Positions 27,127 to 35,687 of a stretch of 41,434 nucleotides of DNA are shown here, in pieces (position 1 is the stretch's first letter; each line of letters starts with the position of its first letter). The position numbers and the translations under genes were made by a program. This stretch comes from a filamentous cyanobacterium CCP3. Its GTDB lineage: Bacteria; Cyanobacteriota; Cyanobacteriia; Phormidesmidales; Phormidesmidaceae. The notes beneath the pieces are model-generated. The model ran no database searches, was not told the origin of the DNA, and saw nothing but the letters and a program-made list of their open reading frames with translations. Location of the stretch: the NCBI GenBank assembly GCA_003022385.1, contig PYGV01000016.1, positions 1-41,434 of the forward strand, written 5' to 3'.

Positions 27127-28536
27127 TTAGGGCAGATCAACCTGAATATCGTCTTCGCTACCCAGGTGAGTGGTTTTAACCCAGCGCAGCCGCTTGGGCC
27201 GCACCGATAGCCGCATCGTCATCGTAGCAATCACCAGCAGCCAGTGCAGCATGTAAAGATTGCCCCACAGCGTTTGCAGACCGCTCACCCACAGGGCCTG
27301 CTGCCGGGTGCGCCGCAGCCCGCAAAACATGCCTACCATCGACAGCGTCAGGGCCAGGCTAGAGACCGGCAAAAACAGCGGCAGCCGGTGCCGCAGTACC
27401 GCCATGACAAAATCGGGCAACGCCACCGTGGGCAACCCGTACTGAATCATCCAAAACGCAGCCATATCAAAGGTTTTGGATGGTGCCAAGCGATGCTGAG
27501 CAATCAGTCGCCAGTAGTCGAGGTAGCGCTGATAGCCCCCTTCGGCCCAGCGGTTGCGCTGGTGCCACAGGCCCAGGGGGCGCTCGACCCCCTCTTCGCC
27601 TACCGCCGGGTGCAGCAAAAACTGAATCTCCCAGCCGCCAAAGTGCAGGCGCAGGGTTAAGTCGAGATCGTCGGTAATGGTTTCTTCGTTCCAGCCGCCG
27701 CACTGGGCCAGGGCTGTCCGCCGCACAAACTGACCGTTGCCCCGCAGTTCACCAATGCCGCCCATGCTAATCCGCTGCTGCTGAAAGTAGCTGTCGAGCG
27801 CCATCTCGGCCTGCTGCCCACGCGTCCAGAGGTTTTTGGCCCGGTTAACAACCGCTTTCTGCACCTGCACCGCCCCTATCTCAGACGGCTCAAACATCGG
27901 CACGATGTGGCGCAGCAAATCCCTGGGAACTCGGGCATCGGCGTCAAACACGCCGATGATGTCTCCTTTGGTGTCGGGCCAGACCTGGTTGAGCGCCCCC
28001 GACTTGCCACCGCTGGCCCCAGCGCTGCGCCGCAGCACTCGCAGCTGCGGGTAGCGATCGCGCAGATCTTGCAGGCGACGGGCCGTACCATCGGTGCTGT
28101 TGTCGTCAATAATCCACACCTCATAGCGGCAAGCGGGGTAGTCAAGCTGACATAGGGCAGTAACCAGAGGTTCAATGACGGTTTCTTCGTTTTTGGCCGC
28201 CACCAGCAGCGAGACGTAGGGCCAAGCCTCCCAGGACTCAATCTCAGGGGCAGAATGAGCACCCGGGTAATTGGTGGGAGGCAGCGGGGCTGGCGGCAGC
28301 ACGGGCCGAGTTAGCAGAATGCGGAGGGCATGGGTGCTCAGAATTGCCGTCAGCCCGAGCACCAGCCAGGTGCCCCAAGACACCAGGTGCAGCACAATCG
28401 TGGCCCCCCACAACAGGCTTAGGGTGAGGGCAGCTTTCGACCGACGACCAGAAAAACCTGGAAAATCTTCGATCTCTAACTCGTCAAGGGGAGTAAAAAA
28501 GCGTTCGGAGGCAAAGCGTTCAGGAAGATCAGCCAT
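27127..28536 (-). CDS. mgdA: Monoglucosyldiacylglycerol synthase, GT2 family
   Basis: This enzyme transfers glucose from UDP-glucose to diacylglycerol to make monoglucosyldiacylglycerol, the precursor of MGDG in cyanobacterial membranes. The pattern fits the Sll1377 type as I recall it. The 469-residue protein has two N-terminal TM helices (38-75), then a GT2 domain with LLVAAKNEETVIEPL, WIIDDNSTDGT (D144, D145), GVFDADARVP (D198, D200), the acceptor-side ETITDDLDLTLRLH (D289, D290) and HQRNRWAEGG (325-334). C-terminal TM helices follow, and it ends RPKRLRWVKTTHLGSE. It is divergent from the EbsA-like gene. Confidence 0.9.
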   Translation of the reverse strand: MADLPERFASERFFTPLDELEIEDFPGFSGRRSKAALTLSLLWGATIVLHLVSWGTWLVLGLTAILSTHALRILLTRPVLPPAPLPPTNYPGAHSAPEIESWEAWPYVSLLVAAKNEETVIEPLVTALCQLDYPACRYEVWIIDDNSTDGTARRLQDLRDRYPQLRVLRRSAGASGGKSGALNQVWPDTKGDIIGVFDADARVPRDLLRHIVPMFEPSEIGAVQVQKAVVNRAKNLWTRGQQAEMALDSYFQQQRISMGGIGELRGNGQFVRRTALAQCGGWNEETITDDLDLTLRLHFGGWEIQFLLHPAVGEEGVERPLGLWHQRNRWAEGGYQRYLDYWRLIAQHRLAPSKTFDMAAFWMIQYGLPTVALPDFVMAVLRHRLPLFLPVSSLALTLSMVGMFCGLRRTRQQALWVSGLQTLWGNLYMLHWLLVIATMTMRLSVRPKRLRWVKTTHLGSEDDIQVDLP

Positions 28537-28810
28537 GAACTCAGGTAGTGAAGCACGACAAAAACGGCAACGGCCAGGTTGCCACGCCCGGAGAGGATAC
28601 CTTAACCCAAGCGTGCCCCTGGCCCAGGTCTATCATCCCCGATTTTGCAAGAAAATATTGGTGATACACCCAGTACCATCCTAGGGAATGCTAGCTGTGT
28701 GTAAACAATCATTGGTGAACCGGGCAGGGTGCACATCTATTATCCTAAGCAGCGAAACCCGATCAATACCGTCACGATTGTTGGTTAGAACTCGACCTAA
28801 GGCCAGACCC

Positions 28811-29191
28811 ATGAGTATGACGTTTGAGGCAATTCAGCCCGCAGGTAAGCAAGATATCAGCGTCTATATGCCCTACTACCAGGGCAGCAAACGCAACGCG
28901 CTGCCCTACGCCATTTCTCTCTACAAGCAGGGCAACCTGGAGGGGGAGCGCCAGATCGAGGGGAGCAACAGCATTGCCTTTGTCGCCACCTGGAATGTCT
29001 CGGTGCTACCCGCTGACCTGACCCGCTGCCGCATGCAGTTTGATGGCGATAGCGATCTAAGCTACGAGATCACGATGGCCACCTTTGAATTTGTTGACTT
29101 TTTATTTGACGTCATCGTGGCCCTGCGGCAGAAGCGCGCAGCCGATTTTTCCCAGGGGTTTTACCGCAAACTGCTCCGGCTCGACGATTAG
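28811..29191 (+). CDS. EbsA-like protein (type IV pilus/biofilm-associated, cyanobacterial)
   Basis: From ATG 28811 the protein is 126 residues: MSMTFEAIQPAGKQDISVYM, then YYQGSKRNALPYAISLYKQG, EGERQIEGSNSIAFVATW, ELxRCRMQFDG-like text (DLTRCRMQFDGDSDLSYEI) and FRxLLRLDD at the end. This pattern recalls EbsA, a cyanobacteria-specific protein that binds the type IV pilus assembly machinery. The identification is from memory and not certain. The frame extends upstream to 28688, but the added 41 residues look unrelated. It lies alone between divergent mgdA and the PTA-like gene. No signal peptide or TM helix is seen, fitting a cytoplasmic partner. Confidence 0.65.
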   Translation: MSMTFEAIQPAGKQDISVYMPYYQGSKRNALPYAISLYKQGNLEGERQIEGSNSIAFVATWNVSVLPADLTRCRMQFDGDSDLSYEITMATFEFVDFLFDVIVALRQKRAADFSQGFYRKLLRLDD

Positions 29192-29382
29192 GCTAACCCC
29201 AGTGCTGGCTGGAAAAGGGTTTTGCCAGGGCCGAACGCTACATCCGCTTAAGTGGCAGAATGAGTGTGGTACTGTGCCTACTGGCGTCACATTATGGAAT
29301 CTAATGTGGTGCAGGGTTGCTGCACGGCGATAACGCCCGGCAGTTAAAGAGCAGTGCATTGCCCCCACGGAGGAGTTGCAGC

Positions 29383-30480
29383 GTGCCCAGTTTAGCAAAG
29401 CCCAATTTGGCAAAACGTTTAGTCATTGGTTCAACCGAGTCCTACAGCGGCAAATCGGCGGTGCTACTGGGTGTTGGGCTCCAGCTGCAGGCGGCAGGCA
29501 TGGATATTGGGTTTGGTAAACCCATGGGCAGCTCTATCGGTGGCAATGAGGCTGACCCCGACCTGGACTTTATTGTTGAAACCCTACAGCTGTCGGACGC
29601 TCGGTTTTATCCACCGTCTATTTCGCTGACTGAAACGGCGGTGGCCGATCGCCTCACCCTCGGCGGCCAGGCCCCAGCGCGCTACAGTCTACAGGGCTAC
29701 ACCGAACAGCGGGGAGAAGACCTACTGCTGCTGGAGGGGCCTGGCAACCTGACCGAGGGCACGCTGCTAAATCTGTCGGTGGCCCACATTGCAACCGATA
29801 TTGATGCGGCGGTGCTGCTGGTTACCCGCTATGATTCGCTGCTGCTGGTTGATCGCCTGCTGGCGGCTAAAGCCCAGCTAGGGGAACGCCTGATTGGGGT
29901 GATTGTCAACGATATTCCCGCCGATGCCGCCGATGCCTGTGCCGAGCTGGCCCGTCCTTTTTTAGAAAGCCAGGGCATTCCGGTGCTGGCGCTGCTGCCG
30001 CGATCGCCGATTATGCGCAGCATTACAGTGCGCGAGATTGTGGCTCGCCTCAATGCCGAGGTGCTCTGCTGCCCCAACCGACTCGATCTAATGGTCGAAA
30101 CCCTGACTATTGGGGCGATGAACGTCAATTCGGCGCTGCGGTACTTCCGCAAAGCGACCAATATGGCGGTGGTGACGGGGGGCGATCGCACCGACATCCA
30201 GTTTGCCGCCTTGGAAACCTCCACCCAGTGCCTGGTGCTGACCGGGCAAATTCCCCCATCGCCGGAGATTTTAGAGCGGGCTTCCGATCTGGAGGTGCCC
30301 ATCGTCTCAGTCGACTCTGACACCCTCTCTACGGTGGAGCGCATTGACGAACTGTTTGGCCAGGTGCGCCTGCACGAACCCGTCAAGGTGCGGTGCATTC
30401 AAGACCTGATTGCCACTCACTTCGATATGGAACGGCTGCTGCAGCTGCTCGATCTAAAGCTGCCCGTATCGGCTAGCTAA
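29383..30480 (+). CDS. PTA-like P-loop/DRTGG protein (phosphotransacetylase family, no catalytic PTA domain)
   Basis: The protein has about 365 residues from GTG 29383, with GGAGGAG seven bases upstream. The first part is a BioD/CobQ-type P-loop domain with the loop GSTESYSGKSA (16-26). It continues FGKPMGSS, LLLLEGPGNLTEG and AAVLLVTRY. The second part is a DRTGG domain around VVTGGDRTDIQFAALE and LVLTGQIPPSPEILERASD, ending DTLSTVERIDELFG. This is the arrangement found in the N-terminal half of long phosphotransacetylases, but the acetyl-transferring domain is absent. It is probably a regulatory or nucleotide-sensing protein. It is followed by the DprA-like gene in the same direction. Confidence 0.85.
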   Translation: MPSLAKPNLAKRLVIGSTESYSGKSAVLLGVGLQLQAAGMDIGFGKPMGSSIGGNEADPDLDFIVETLQLSDARFYPPSISLTETAVADRLTLGGQAPARYSLQGYTEQRGEDLLLLEGPGNLTEGTLLNLSVAHIATDIDAAVLLVTRYDSLLLVDRLLAAKAQLGERLIGVIVNDIPADAADACAELARPFLESQGIPVLALLPRSPIMRSITVREIVARLNAEVLCCPNRLDLMVETLTIGAMNVNSALRYFRKATNMAVVTGGDRTDIQFAALETSTQCLVLTGQIPPSPEILERASDLEVPIVSVDSDTLSTVERIDELFGQVRLHEPVKVRCIQDLIATHFDMERLLQLLDLKLPVSAS

Positions 30481-30549
30481 GCCAGATTGGCGCTCCCTGT
30501 AGCCTTACCCTCGCCTTCTGATACAATTAGCGCGTTATTCTCGCATTCG

Positions 30550-31077
30550 GTGCAGCCTTTGAGTCAGTCCATTGAAGCGTCGTCGCTCGAATCCGCTAAA
30601 GTCGACACGTTTTTGCAGGAACTCGCGGCTATTCAACAGTCGGGGTCTAAGCGGGTGGCCATTTTGGGGTCGCGCCATGTGCCTATTACGCACCAGCAGC
30701 TGATTGAGCTGATGACCTACGCCCTGGCCCTGGGCGGCAACCGCATCATCACCTCCGGGGCCACCGGCACCAACGCCGCCGCTATCAAGGGGGCGATGCA
30801 GGCTGACCCCAACCTGCTGACGGTCATTTTGCCCCAGAGCCTGGCCCGCCAGCCCCGCGAGTCGCGCGACCAGCTGGAGCAGGTGATGCACCTGGTTGAG
30901 AACCCGGCCAACGACGCGATGTCTCTCGCCGATGCCAGCTCCCTGTGCAATCAGGAAATTATTTCTCGCTGCCAGCAGCTGGTCTGCTTTGCCTTTCACG
31001 ACAGCCACACCCTGCTCAAAACCTGCCAGGATGCGGAAGATCAGCGCAAGATTGTCACGCTGTTCTACTTCGACTAA
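30550..31077 (+). CDS. DprA-like Rossmann (SLOG) protein, cyanobacterial
   Basis: This cytoplasmic protein of about 175 residues has a nucleotide-binding Rossmann core like DprA/LOG proteins: SKRVAILGSRHVPITHQQ, ALGGNRIITSGATGTNAAAI, LLTVILPQSLARQPRESRDQ, LCNQEIISRCQQLVCFAFH and a final IVTLFYFD. Similar cyanobacterial proteins carry the label DNA recombination-mediator protein A. Whether it binds single-stranded DNA as DprA does, or a nucleotide signal as other SLOG proteins do, is open. The frame starts at TTG 30487. GTG 30550 gives a chain that begins near the conserved part and is preferred without a clear ribosome site. The PTA-like gene precedes it closely. Confidence 0.7.
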   Translation: MQPLSQSIEASSLESAKVDTFLQELAAIQQSGSKRVAILGSRHVPITHQQLIELMTYALALGGNRIITSGATGTNAAAIKGAMQADPNLLTVILPQSLARQPRESRDQLEQVMHLVENPANDAMSLADASSLCNQEIISRCQQLVCFAFHDSHTLLKTCQDAEDQRKIVTLFYFD

Positions 31078-31101
31078 AACGTTATTTAGTATTGGGTTCT
31101 C

Positions 31102-31518
31102 ATGGCATCTTTTGTGATCATGCCGGGCTTTTTGCTGGTCAGCATTGGGCTGGCGGCACTGCTGGTGTATTTGCCCTTTCTGGCAGTTGGCTACGGGCGC
31201 TTTGCGGTGGGCTATGACCAGGCAGCCCCGCGAGCGATGCTGCCCAAGCTGCCTCCCTACGCCCAGCGAGCCACCTGGGCTCACGAGAACGCTTTTGAGT
31301 CGATCATTTTATATGCTCCGGCGGCGCTGATGGCCTACGTGACCGGTCAGCAGTCGGAACTGGCTTTGGGGGCTGCGATCGCCTATCTAGTCGCCCGCAC
31401 CCTGTACCCAGCCGCCTACATTTTTAACCTGCCGATCGGGCGATCGCTGATGTTTGCCGTCGCCAACTTAAGTACGTTTACCCTCTATTTCTTGAGCTGT
31501 CGGTCGGCCTTGATGTAG
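31102..31518 (+). CDS. MAPEG family membrane protein
   Basis: The 138-residue protein has four TM helices, the normal topology of MAPEG (eicosanoid and glutathione metabolism family). The signature is around [20 protein letters not shown] (residues 52-71), followed by a helix and [20 protein letters not shown]. Bacterial MAPEG proteins often have glutathione transferase or peroxidase activity at the membrane, but the substrate is unknown here. ATG 31102 is 24 bases after the DprA-like stop, so cotranscription is likely. Confidence 0.88.
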   Translation: MASFVIMPGFLLVSIGLAALLVYLPFLAVGYGRFAVGYDQAAPRAMLPKLPPYAQRATWAHENAFESIILYAPAALMAYVTGQQSELALGAAIAYLVARTLYPAAYIFNLPIGRSLMFAVANLSTFTLYFLSCRSALM

Positions 31519-31550
31519 TCTGTTGGTGCGCAGATACCCGACATTGCCCT

Positions 31551-32042
31551 ATGGCTTCTAGCTATTCCTTTGATATCGTCAGCGATTTTGATCGCCAGGA
31601 GCTGGTCAACGCCCTCGACCAGACCCGACGGGATGTAACCAGCCGCTACGACCTCAAGGATACTAAAACCACCCTTGAGCTAAGCGACAGCACCATCACC
31701 ATTGAAACCGCCAGCGACATGACCCTGGATGCGGTCAAAGATTTGCTGCACCAGAAGGCGGCCAAGCGCAATTTGTCCCTCAAGATTTTTGAGTACGGCG
31801 ATGTAGAAGCGGCCAGCGGCACCCGCGTGCGGCAGACGGTCACCCTCAAAAAGGGCATTGAGCAGGAGATGAGTAAGCAGATTACCAAGCTGATCCGCGA
31901 CAACCTGAAAAAGGTGACCGCCGCCATTCAGGGCGATGCGGTGCGGGTGACGGGTAAGTCTAAAGATGACCTCCAGCAGGCCATGCAGCTGGTCAAGCAG
32001 GAAGACTGGCCGGTGGCGGTGCAGTTCACCAACTATCGGTAG
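31551..32042 (+). CDS. yajQ: YajQ family cyclic-di-GMP-binding protein
   Basis: The 163-residue cytoplasmic protein consists of two related ferredoxin-like domains. It starts [20 protein letters not shown], then [56 protein letters not shown] and [20 protein letters not shown], ending FTNYR. Members bind nucleotides, and some bind cyclic-di-GMP and act on a transcription factor. Length and motifs are normal. It is 32 bases after the MAPEG gene. Confidence 0.96.
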   Translation: MASSYSFDIVSDFDRQELVNALDQTRRDVTSRYDLKDTKTTLELSDSTITIETASDMTLDAVKDLLHQKAAKRNLSLKIFEYGDVEAASGTRVRQTVTLKKGIEQEMSKQITKLIRDNLKKVTAAIQGDAVRVTGKSKDDLQQAMQLVKQEDWPVAVQFTNYR

Positions 32043-32109
32043 ATCGGCTTTAGGAGGTTACAGGGGGTTATTAAACACAGGTACGACTTAAAACGTCAAT
32101 GCTTCTTGC

Positions 32110-32133
32110 AGGGGCAAGCGGCCCTTTGCCCCT
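32110..32133. repeat. Palindromic repeat, GGGGCAA family
   Basis: AGGGGCAA (32110-32117) and TTGCCCCT (32126-32133) form a perfect 8-bp stem with an 8-base loop in the yajQ-yraN gap. Repeats of the form GTAGGGGCAA...TTGCCCCTAC are common in cyanobacterial intergenic DNA, from general knowledge. Confidence 0.65.
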
Positions 32134-32233
32134 ACCCAAATTCCTGGCCTTGATGCCGCAACGCGGCTGGAATGATCGCTTACAATTCCTCGATTTTGGG
32201 CAGGCTGAGGGGAACCCTTTGCCACAACCGTCC

Positions 32234-32698
32234 ATGACCGCTGACTTGAGCAAAACCGAACTGGGCACCCTGGGCGAAACCCTGGTGGCCAACTGGCTGC
32301 AAACCCAGGGCTGGCGACTGTGCGATCGCCAGTGGCACTGCCGCTGGGGTGAACTCGATTTGGTGATGGCCAAAGGCCCTGCCAATCGCGACGGCCAGCT
32401 GGCCTTTGTGGAAGTCAAGACTCGCAGCCAGGGCAACTGGGATGCCTACGGCCTCATGGCAATTACCCGCAGCAAGCAGGCCAAGCTGTGGAAGGCCGCC
32501 CAGCTTTACTTGCTCAAGCATCCCCAGTGGGCCGAGGCCACCTGCCGCTTTGATGTGGCGCTGGTGGCCTGTCGGCATCAGTTAGGCGGAGCACCACCGA
32601 TATCACCCAACCCAGCTCGCCAGATAGCATTAGACGATCGCCGCTACCTGGTGCTGCAAGACTACATCGACAACGCCTTCGATGTGCCAGGTCGATAG
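32234..32698 (+). CDS. yraN: YraN/UPF0102 family endonuclease-like protein
   Basis: From ATG 32234 the protein is 154 residues. It starts MTADLSKTELGTLGETLVAN, then has the PD-(D/E)xK-like core with WGELDLVMAKG (E and D), FVEVKTRSQGNWDAYG (E-x-K) and a C-terminal RFDVALV motif. The fold is that of archaeal Holliday-junction resolvases and related nucleases; the biological role is unclear. Compared with usual members (about 120 residues) it has some 20-25 extra residues at the C-terminal end. The frame extends to 32099 across the palindromic repeat, so the upstream part is not coding. Confidence 0.9.
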   Translation: MTADLSKTELGTLGETLVANWLQTQGWRLCDRQWHCRWGELDLVMAKGPANRDGQLAFVEVKTRSQGNWDAYGLMAITRSKQAKLWKAAQLYLLKHPQWAEATCRFDVALVACRHQLGGAPPISPNPARQIALDDRRYLVLQDYIDNAFDVPGR

Positions 32699-32915
32699 CG
32701 TAGGGCACCCGGCAGATCGCTCCGTAGGACACTTCGCGGCCAAGACTTAAGTAAACAATAACGCTCTATTAACAGCATCTAGCCAGTTATAGCTTAAGCT
32801 GCTATGTAGAGGTATAGTCGTTGGCCTGCCTCTATCCCTAGCGTCTGCCTTTCTTTTGTTAGCTAGAGCAGGCTCAATACCGTACTTCCCAGCCCGTTGT
32901 TTCTCTGGGAATACC

Positions 32916-33476
32916 ATGACCAAGTTTGCTATTTTTGTCTGCCCGACCGGTACCCTGGCTGAGCAGATCAAGCAGTTTCTGGCTCAGAGTGGCGATGCTC
33001 AGGAAGCCAACGGAGCTAAGGGCGCTGTGCCTGGTTTTACCTTAATTGAGGGTTTTGAAGAACAGGGCAGTGCGGCCCCGGTCTATACCCAAAGCCTCGA
33101 TCGCGCCTTTAACCGGGGGCTAAAATCGCGCCCCTCCCCGGTCGTCACCGTGGACGGGGTGGTGACAAAGCCCGACGGCTGCGGCATGGCAATTACGGCC
33201 CCCTGGCTGAAGCAGGTGATGGTCAATTTTGCCTGTACGGTCAAGTCACCCACCCGCAAAACGCCCCTCCGCATTCAAGAGGCGCTGGACATGCCCCTGG
33301 CCTGTGGTGTTGACCAAAAGCAAGTTGATGCCATTGTGGCCCAGGCCGAAGCCGCCATCGACTGCCAAACGCCCACCCAGTGGGAAATGCGGTTTTATCA
33401 GCGATCGTCGCCCAACCAGGGCTGGGTCTGCCACCGCAGCTGGGATCTAGGCAGTGGCCAGCCCTCGCTAAACTAA
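32916..33476 (+). CDS. Conserved hypothetical protein, cyanobacterial type
   Basis: From ATG 32916 the protein has 186 residues and starts MTKFAIFVCPTGTLAEQIKQ, then FLAQSGDAQEANGAKG. No family is recognised. Visible features are a hydrophobic strand followed by a Cys-containing CPTGTL loop, a Pro-rich centre (SRPSPVVTVDGVVTKPDGCG), two basic-hydrophobic segments, and a tail with WEMRFYQRSSPNQGWVCHRS. There is no signal peptide or TM helix. The protein looks soluble and compact, and codon use is like its neighbours. The 200-base upstream gap is AT-rich and probably holds its promoter. It is followed by the RibD_C gene after 24 bases. Confidence 0.75.
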   Translation: MTKFAIFVCPTGTLAEQIKQFLAQSGDAQEANGAKGAVPGFTLIEGFEEQGSAAPVYTQSLDRAFNRGLKSRPSPVVTVDGVVTKPDGCGMAITAPWLKQVMVNFACTVKSPTRKTPLRIQEALDMPLACGVDQKQVDAIVAQAEAAIDCQTPTQWEMRFYQRSSPNQGWVCHRSWDLGSGQPSLN

Positions 33477-33500
33477 AAAGGTCGCGCGCGACCTGAAACC

Positions 33501-34259
33501 TTGGCGATCGCCCCCGAGTCTAACCTCGCCATCCCCCACGTCACCCTGGTGCTGGCCATGAGCCTCGACGGCAAAATTGCCGACGTTCAGCGAGGGGCAG
33601 CGCGGTTTTCATCCGCCGCCGATTTGGCCCATCTGGAGAAACAGGTGGCGGCGGCAGACGGCGTGCTGTTTGGCGGCGGCACCCTGCGGGCTTACGGCAC
33701 TACCCTCAGCGTGCGCAACGCCGAACTATTGGCCCAGCGACGGCAGCGAGGACAGCCCGACCAACCTATTCAGATCGTCTGGTCGCCTTCGGGAAATTTG
33801 GACCCTAGCCTGCGCTATTTTCAACAGCCAGTGCCCAGGGGCTTAGTCACCACAGCGGCGGGAGCCAAAGGCTGGCAGGCCGACCAGTTTCACCACATTT
33901 GGCCGATCCCCGAAGACAAGACCCAGCCCTGGGATTGGGCCTGGGCTTTAGCCCAGTTTAGGCAGGCCGGAATAAACCGTTTGGCGCTGTTGGGAGGGGG
34001 TGGGCTGGCCGCCGACCTGCTGCGCTGCCACTGCATTCACAACATTTGGATCACGGTCTGTCCTCTGGTTCTGGGCGGCACGACGGCTCCAACGCCGGTG
34101 GAGGGGGCCGGTTTTTTAGCGGATTTGGCCCCTCGACTCAGGCTGATTTCAAACCATACCGTGGGCGATGAGGTGTTTTTGCACTACCGGGTGCTGCCCC
34201 TGCATAGAACTACAAATTCCTTTACCCTGGAGAATAACGAACCGTCTCCTACCGGCTAA
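33501..34259 (+). CDS. RibD C-terminal domain reductase
   Basis: The 252-residue protein has a dihydrofolate-reductase-like fold. The motifs are VTLVLAMSLDGKIAD (14-28), AADGVLFGGGTLRAYGTTL (51-69), LALLGGGGLAADLL (179 onwards) and CPLVLGGTTAPTPVEGAGF. These match the RibD_C family, pyrimidine reductases of riboflavin synthesis. Here the deaminase half is absent, so it is a stand-alone reductase that might act on 2,5-diamino-6-ribosylamino-pyrimidinone phosphate or a related substrate. The start is TTG 33501; no better in-frame ATG lies upstream of the core. It is 6 bases before the FemAB-like gene. Confidence 0.88.
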   Translation: MAIAPESNLAIPHVTLVLAMSLDGKIADVQRGAARFSSAADLAHLEKQVAAADGVLFGGGTLRAYGTTLSVRNAELLAQRRQRGQPDQPIQIVWSPSGNLDPSLRYFQQPVPRGLVTTAAGAKGWQADQFHHIWPIPEDKTQPWDWAWALAQFRQAGINRLALLGGGGLAADLLRCHCIHNIWITVCPLVLGGTTAPTPVEGAGFLADLAPRLRLISNHTVGDEVFLHYRVLPLHRTTNSFTLENNEPSPTG

Positions 34260-34265
34260 CCACCC

Positions 34266-35438
34266 ATGGGCTACCCCGCTGTGCCGTCGCTCACCGCTAC
34301 CTGGCTGCGTTCCATTGAAGAGGTGCCCGAAGCGGTGTGGAATGAGTTGGCTCTGCCCCTGGCCACGCCGTTTTTGGAGTGGAGCTGGCTGCACAACATG
34401 GAGCGATCGCACAGCGTGGGGGCAAACTCGGGCTGGCTGCCCTGTCACCTCGCCCTCTGGCAGGGCAAGACTCTGGTGGGGGCAGCCCCTATGTACCTGA
34501 AGGGGCACAGCCGGGGCGAGTTTGTGTTTGACCACCAGTGGGCCGACCTGGCCGAGCGGCTGGGGGTAGAGTATTACCCCAAACTGCTGGGCATGTCGCC
34601 CTTTACCCCGGCGGAGGGCTACCGATTTTTGATATCCCCCGACGCCGATGAAGCGGTGATCAGCCGAGCGATGGTCGAGGTGATTGACGACTTCTGCGAC
34701 CGCAACAGTATCTCTGGCTGCCACTTTCTCTACGTTGACCCCCAGTGGCGGGCAACCATGACCCAGCTGGGTTTCTCAAAATGGCTGCACCACAGCTACG
34801 TGTGGCAAAACCAGGGCTTTCAAACCTTTGACGACTACCTGAGTATTTTTAACGCCAACCAGCGGCGCAACATCAAGCGCGAGCGCAAATCGATGGAGAC
34901 GGCGGGCCTGCGTCTAGAGGCTATCACCGGGGAGGCAATCAGCAAAACCCTGTGCAACCAGATGTACGACTTTTATGCCGACACCTGCGACAAATTTGGC
35001 TGGTGGGGCAGCAAGTACCTGAGCCGCAAATTCTTCGCGCTGCTGCACCACGACTATCGCCACCGCATGGTGTTTTTTGCCGCCTACGGCGAAGACGATA
35101 GCGACCCGATTGGCATGTCGTTTTGCCTCACCAAGGGCGATCGCCTCTACGGTCGCTACTGGGGCTCCACGATGGATTTCAACAACCTGCACTTCAACGC
35201 CTGCTACTACGCGCCGATCGAGTGGGCGATCGCCAACGGTATTACCTCGTTTGATCCGGGGGCGGGTGGTCGCCACAAAAAACGGCGCGGGTTTCCGGCT
35301 TTGGGCAACTACAGCCTGCATCGGTTCTACGATGGGCGGTTGGCAAAACTGCTAAATCGCTACATCAGCGAGGTCAACGACCTGGAGCAGCAGGAGATTG
35401 ACGCCATCAACGCCGAGCTGCCCCTCAAACTGCCCTAA
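34266..35438 (+). CDS. FemAB/GNAT-like protein (PF04339, peptidogalycan biosynthesis type)
   Basis: The 390-residue soluble protein has two GNAT-like lobes in the FemAB_like/DUF482 pattern. Near the N-terminus FLEWSWLHNMERSHSVGANSG (36-56 region) is followed by GWLPCHLALWQGKTLVGAAP, YLKGHSRGEFVFDHQWADLA and YYPKLLGMSPFTPAEG. The second lobe shows FNANQRRNIKRERKSMETAG and ends with the cofactor-like RYWGSTMDFNNLHFNACYY. The natural substrate is not known; family naming points to amino acid or acyl transfer. ATG 34266 is 6 bases after the RibD_C stop. The downstream gap is full of repeats. Confidence 0.88.
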   Translation: MGYPAVPSLTATWLRSIEEVPEAVWNELALPLATPFLEWSWLHNMERSHSVGANSGWLPCHLALWQGKTLVGAAPMYLKGHSRGEFVFDHQWADLAERLGVEYYPKLLGMSPFTPAEGYRFLISPDADEAVISRAMVEVIDDFCDRNSISGCHFLYVDPQWRATMTQLGFSKWLHHSYVWQNQGFQTFDDYLSIFNANQRRNIKRERKSMETAGLRLEAITGEAISKTLCNQMYDFYADTCDKFGWWGSKYLSRKFFALLHHDYRHRMVFFAAYGEDDSDPIGMSFCLTKGDRLYGRYWGSTMDFNNLHFNACYYAPIEWAIANGITSFDPGAGGRHKKRRGFPALGNYSLHRFYDGRLAKLLNRYISEVNDLEQQEIDAINAELPLKLP

Positions 35439-35464
35439 AGTAGGTGATCGCAATTACTCGTAGG

Positions 35465-35490
35465 GTGCGTCATCGCTATGCGTGACGCAC
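35465..35490. repeat. Palindromic repeat, GTGCGTCA family
   Basis: GTGCGTCA (35465-35472) and TGACGCAC (35483-35490) form a perfect 8-bp stem with a 10-base loop, preceded by TAGG. It is one of three hairpins in the gap at 35439-35687. Confidence 0.75.
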
Positions 35491-35505
35491 AAAGCTAACC
35501 CCGGC

Positions 35506-35534
35506 GGTGTGTTGTGGCGGTAGCCCAACACACC
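35506..35534. repeat. Palindromic repeat, GGTGTGTTG family
   Basis: GGTGTGTTG (35506-35514) and CAACACACC (35526-35534) form a perfect 9-bp stem with an 11-base loop, followed by CTA. Confidence 0.75.
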
Positions 35535-35594
35535 CTACAGCAACGTTTAATTAGGGCTGTCTACTGAGCTAGAGCAATGAGCGTTGGCGTAGCC

Positions 35595-35623
35595 GCCCTA
35601 CTGGGCTGGTAGCCCAATAGGGC
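35595..35623. repeat. Palindromic repeat, GCCCTACTGGGCT family
   Basis: Arms of 13 bases (35595-35607 and 35611-35623) pair with one mismatch around a GGT loop, ending in a HIP1-type GGCGATCGC. It is the strongest hairpin of the gap before the cyclase gene. Confidence 0.75.
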
Positions 35624-35687
35624 GATCGCTCTCTAGCTAGGGCACCCTAAACGCGGCGGCAGCAGGGCAAGTTAATGGACAGAGGCA

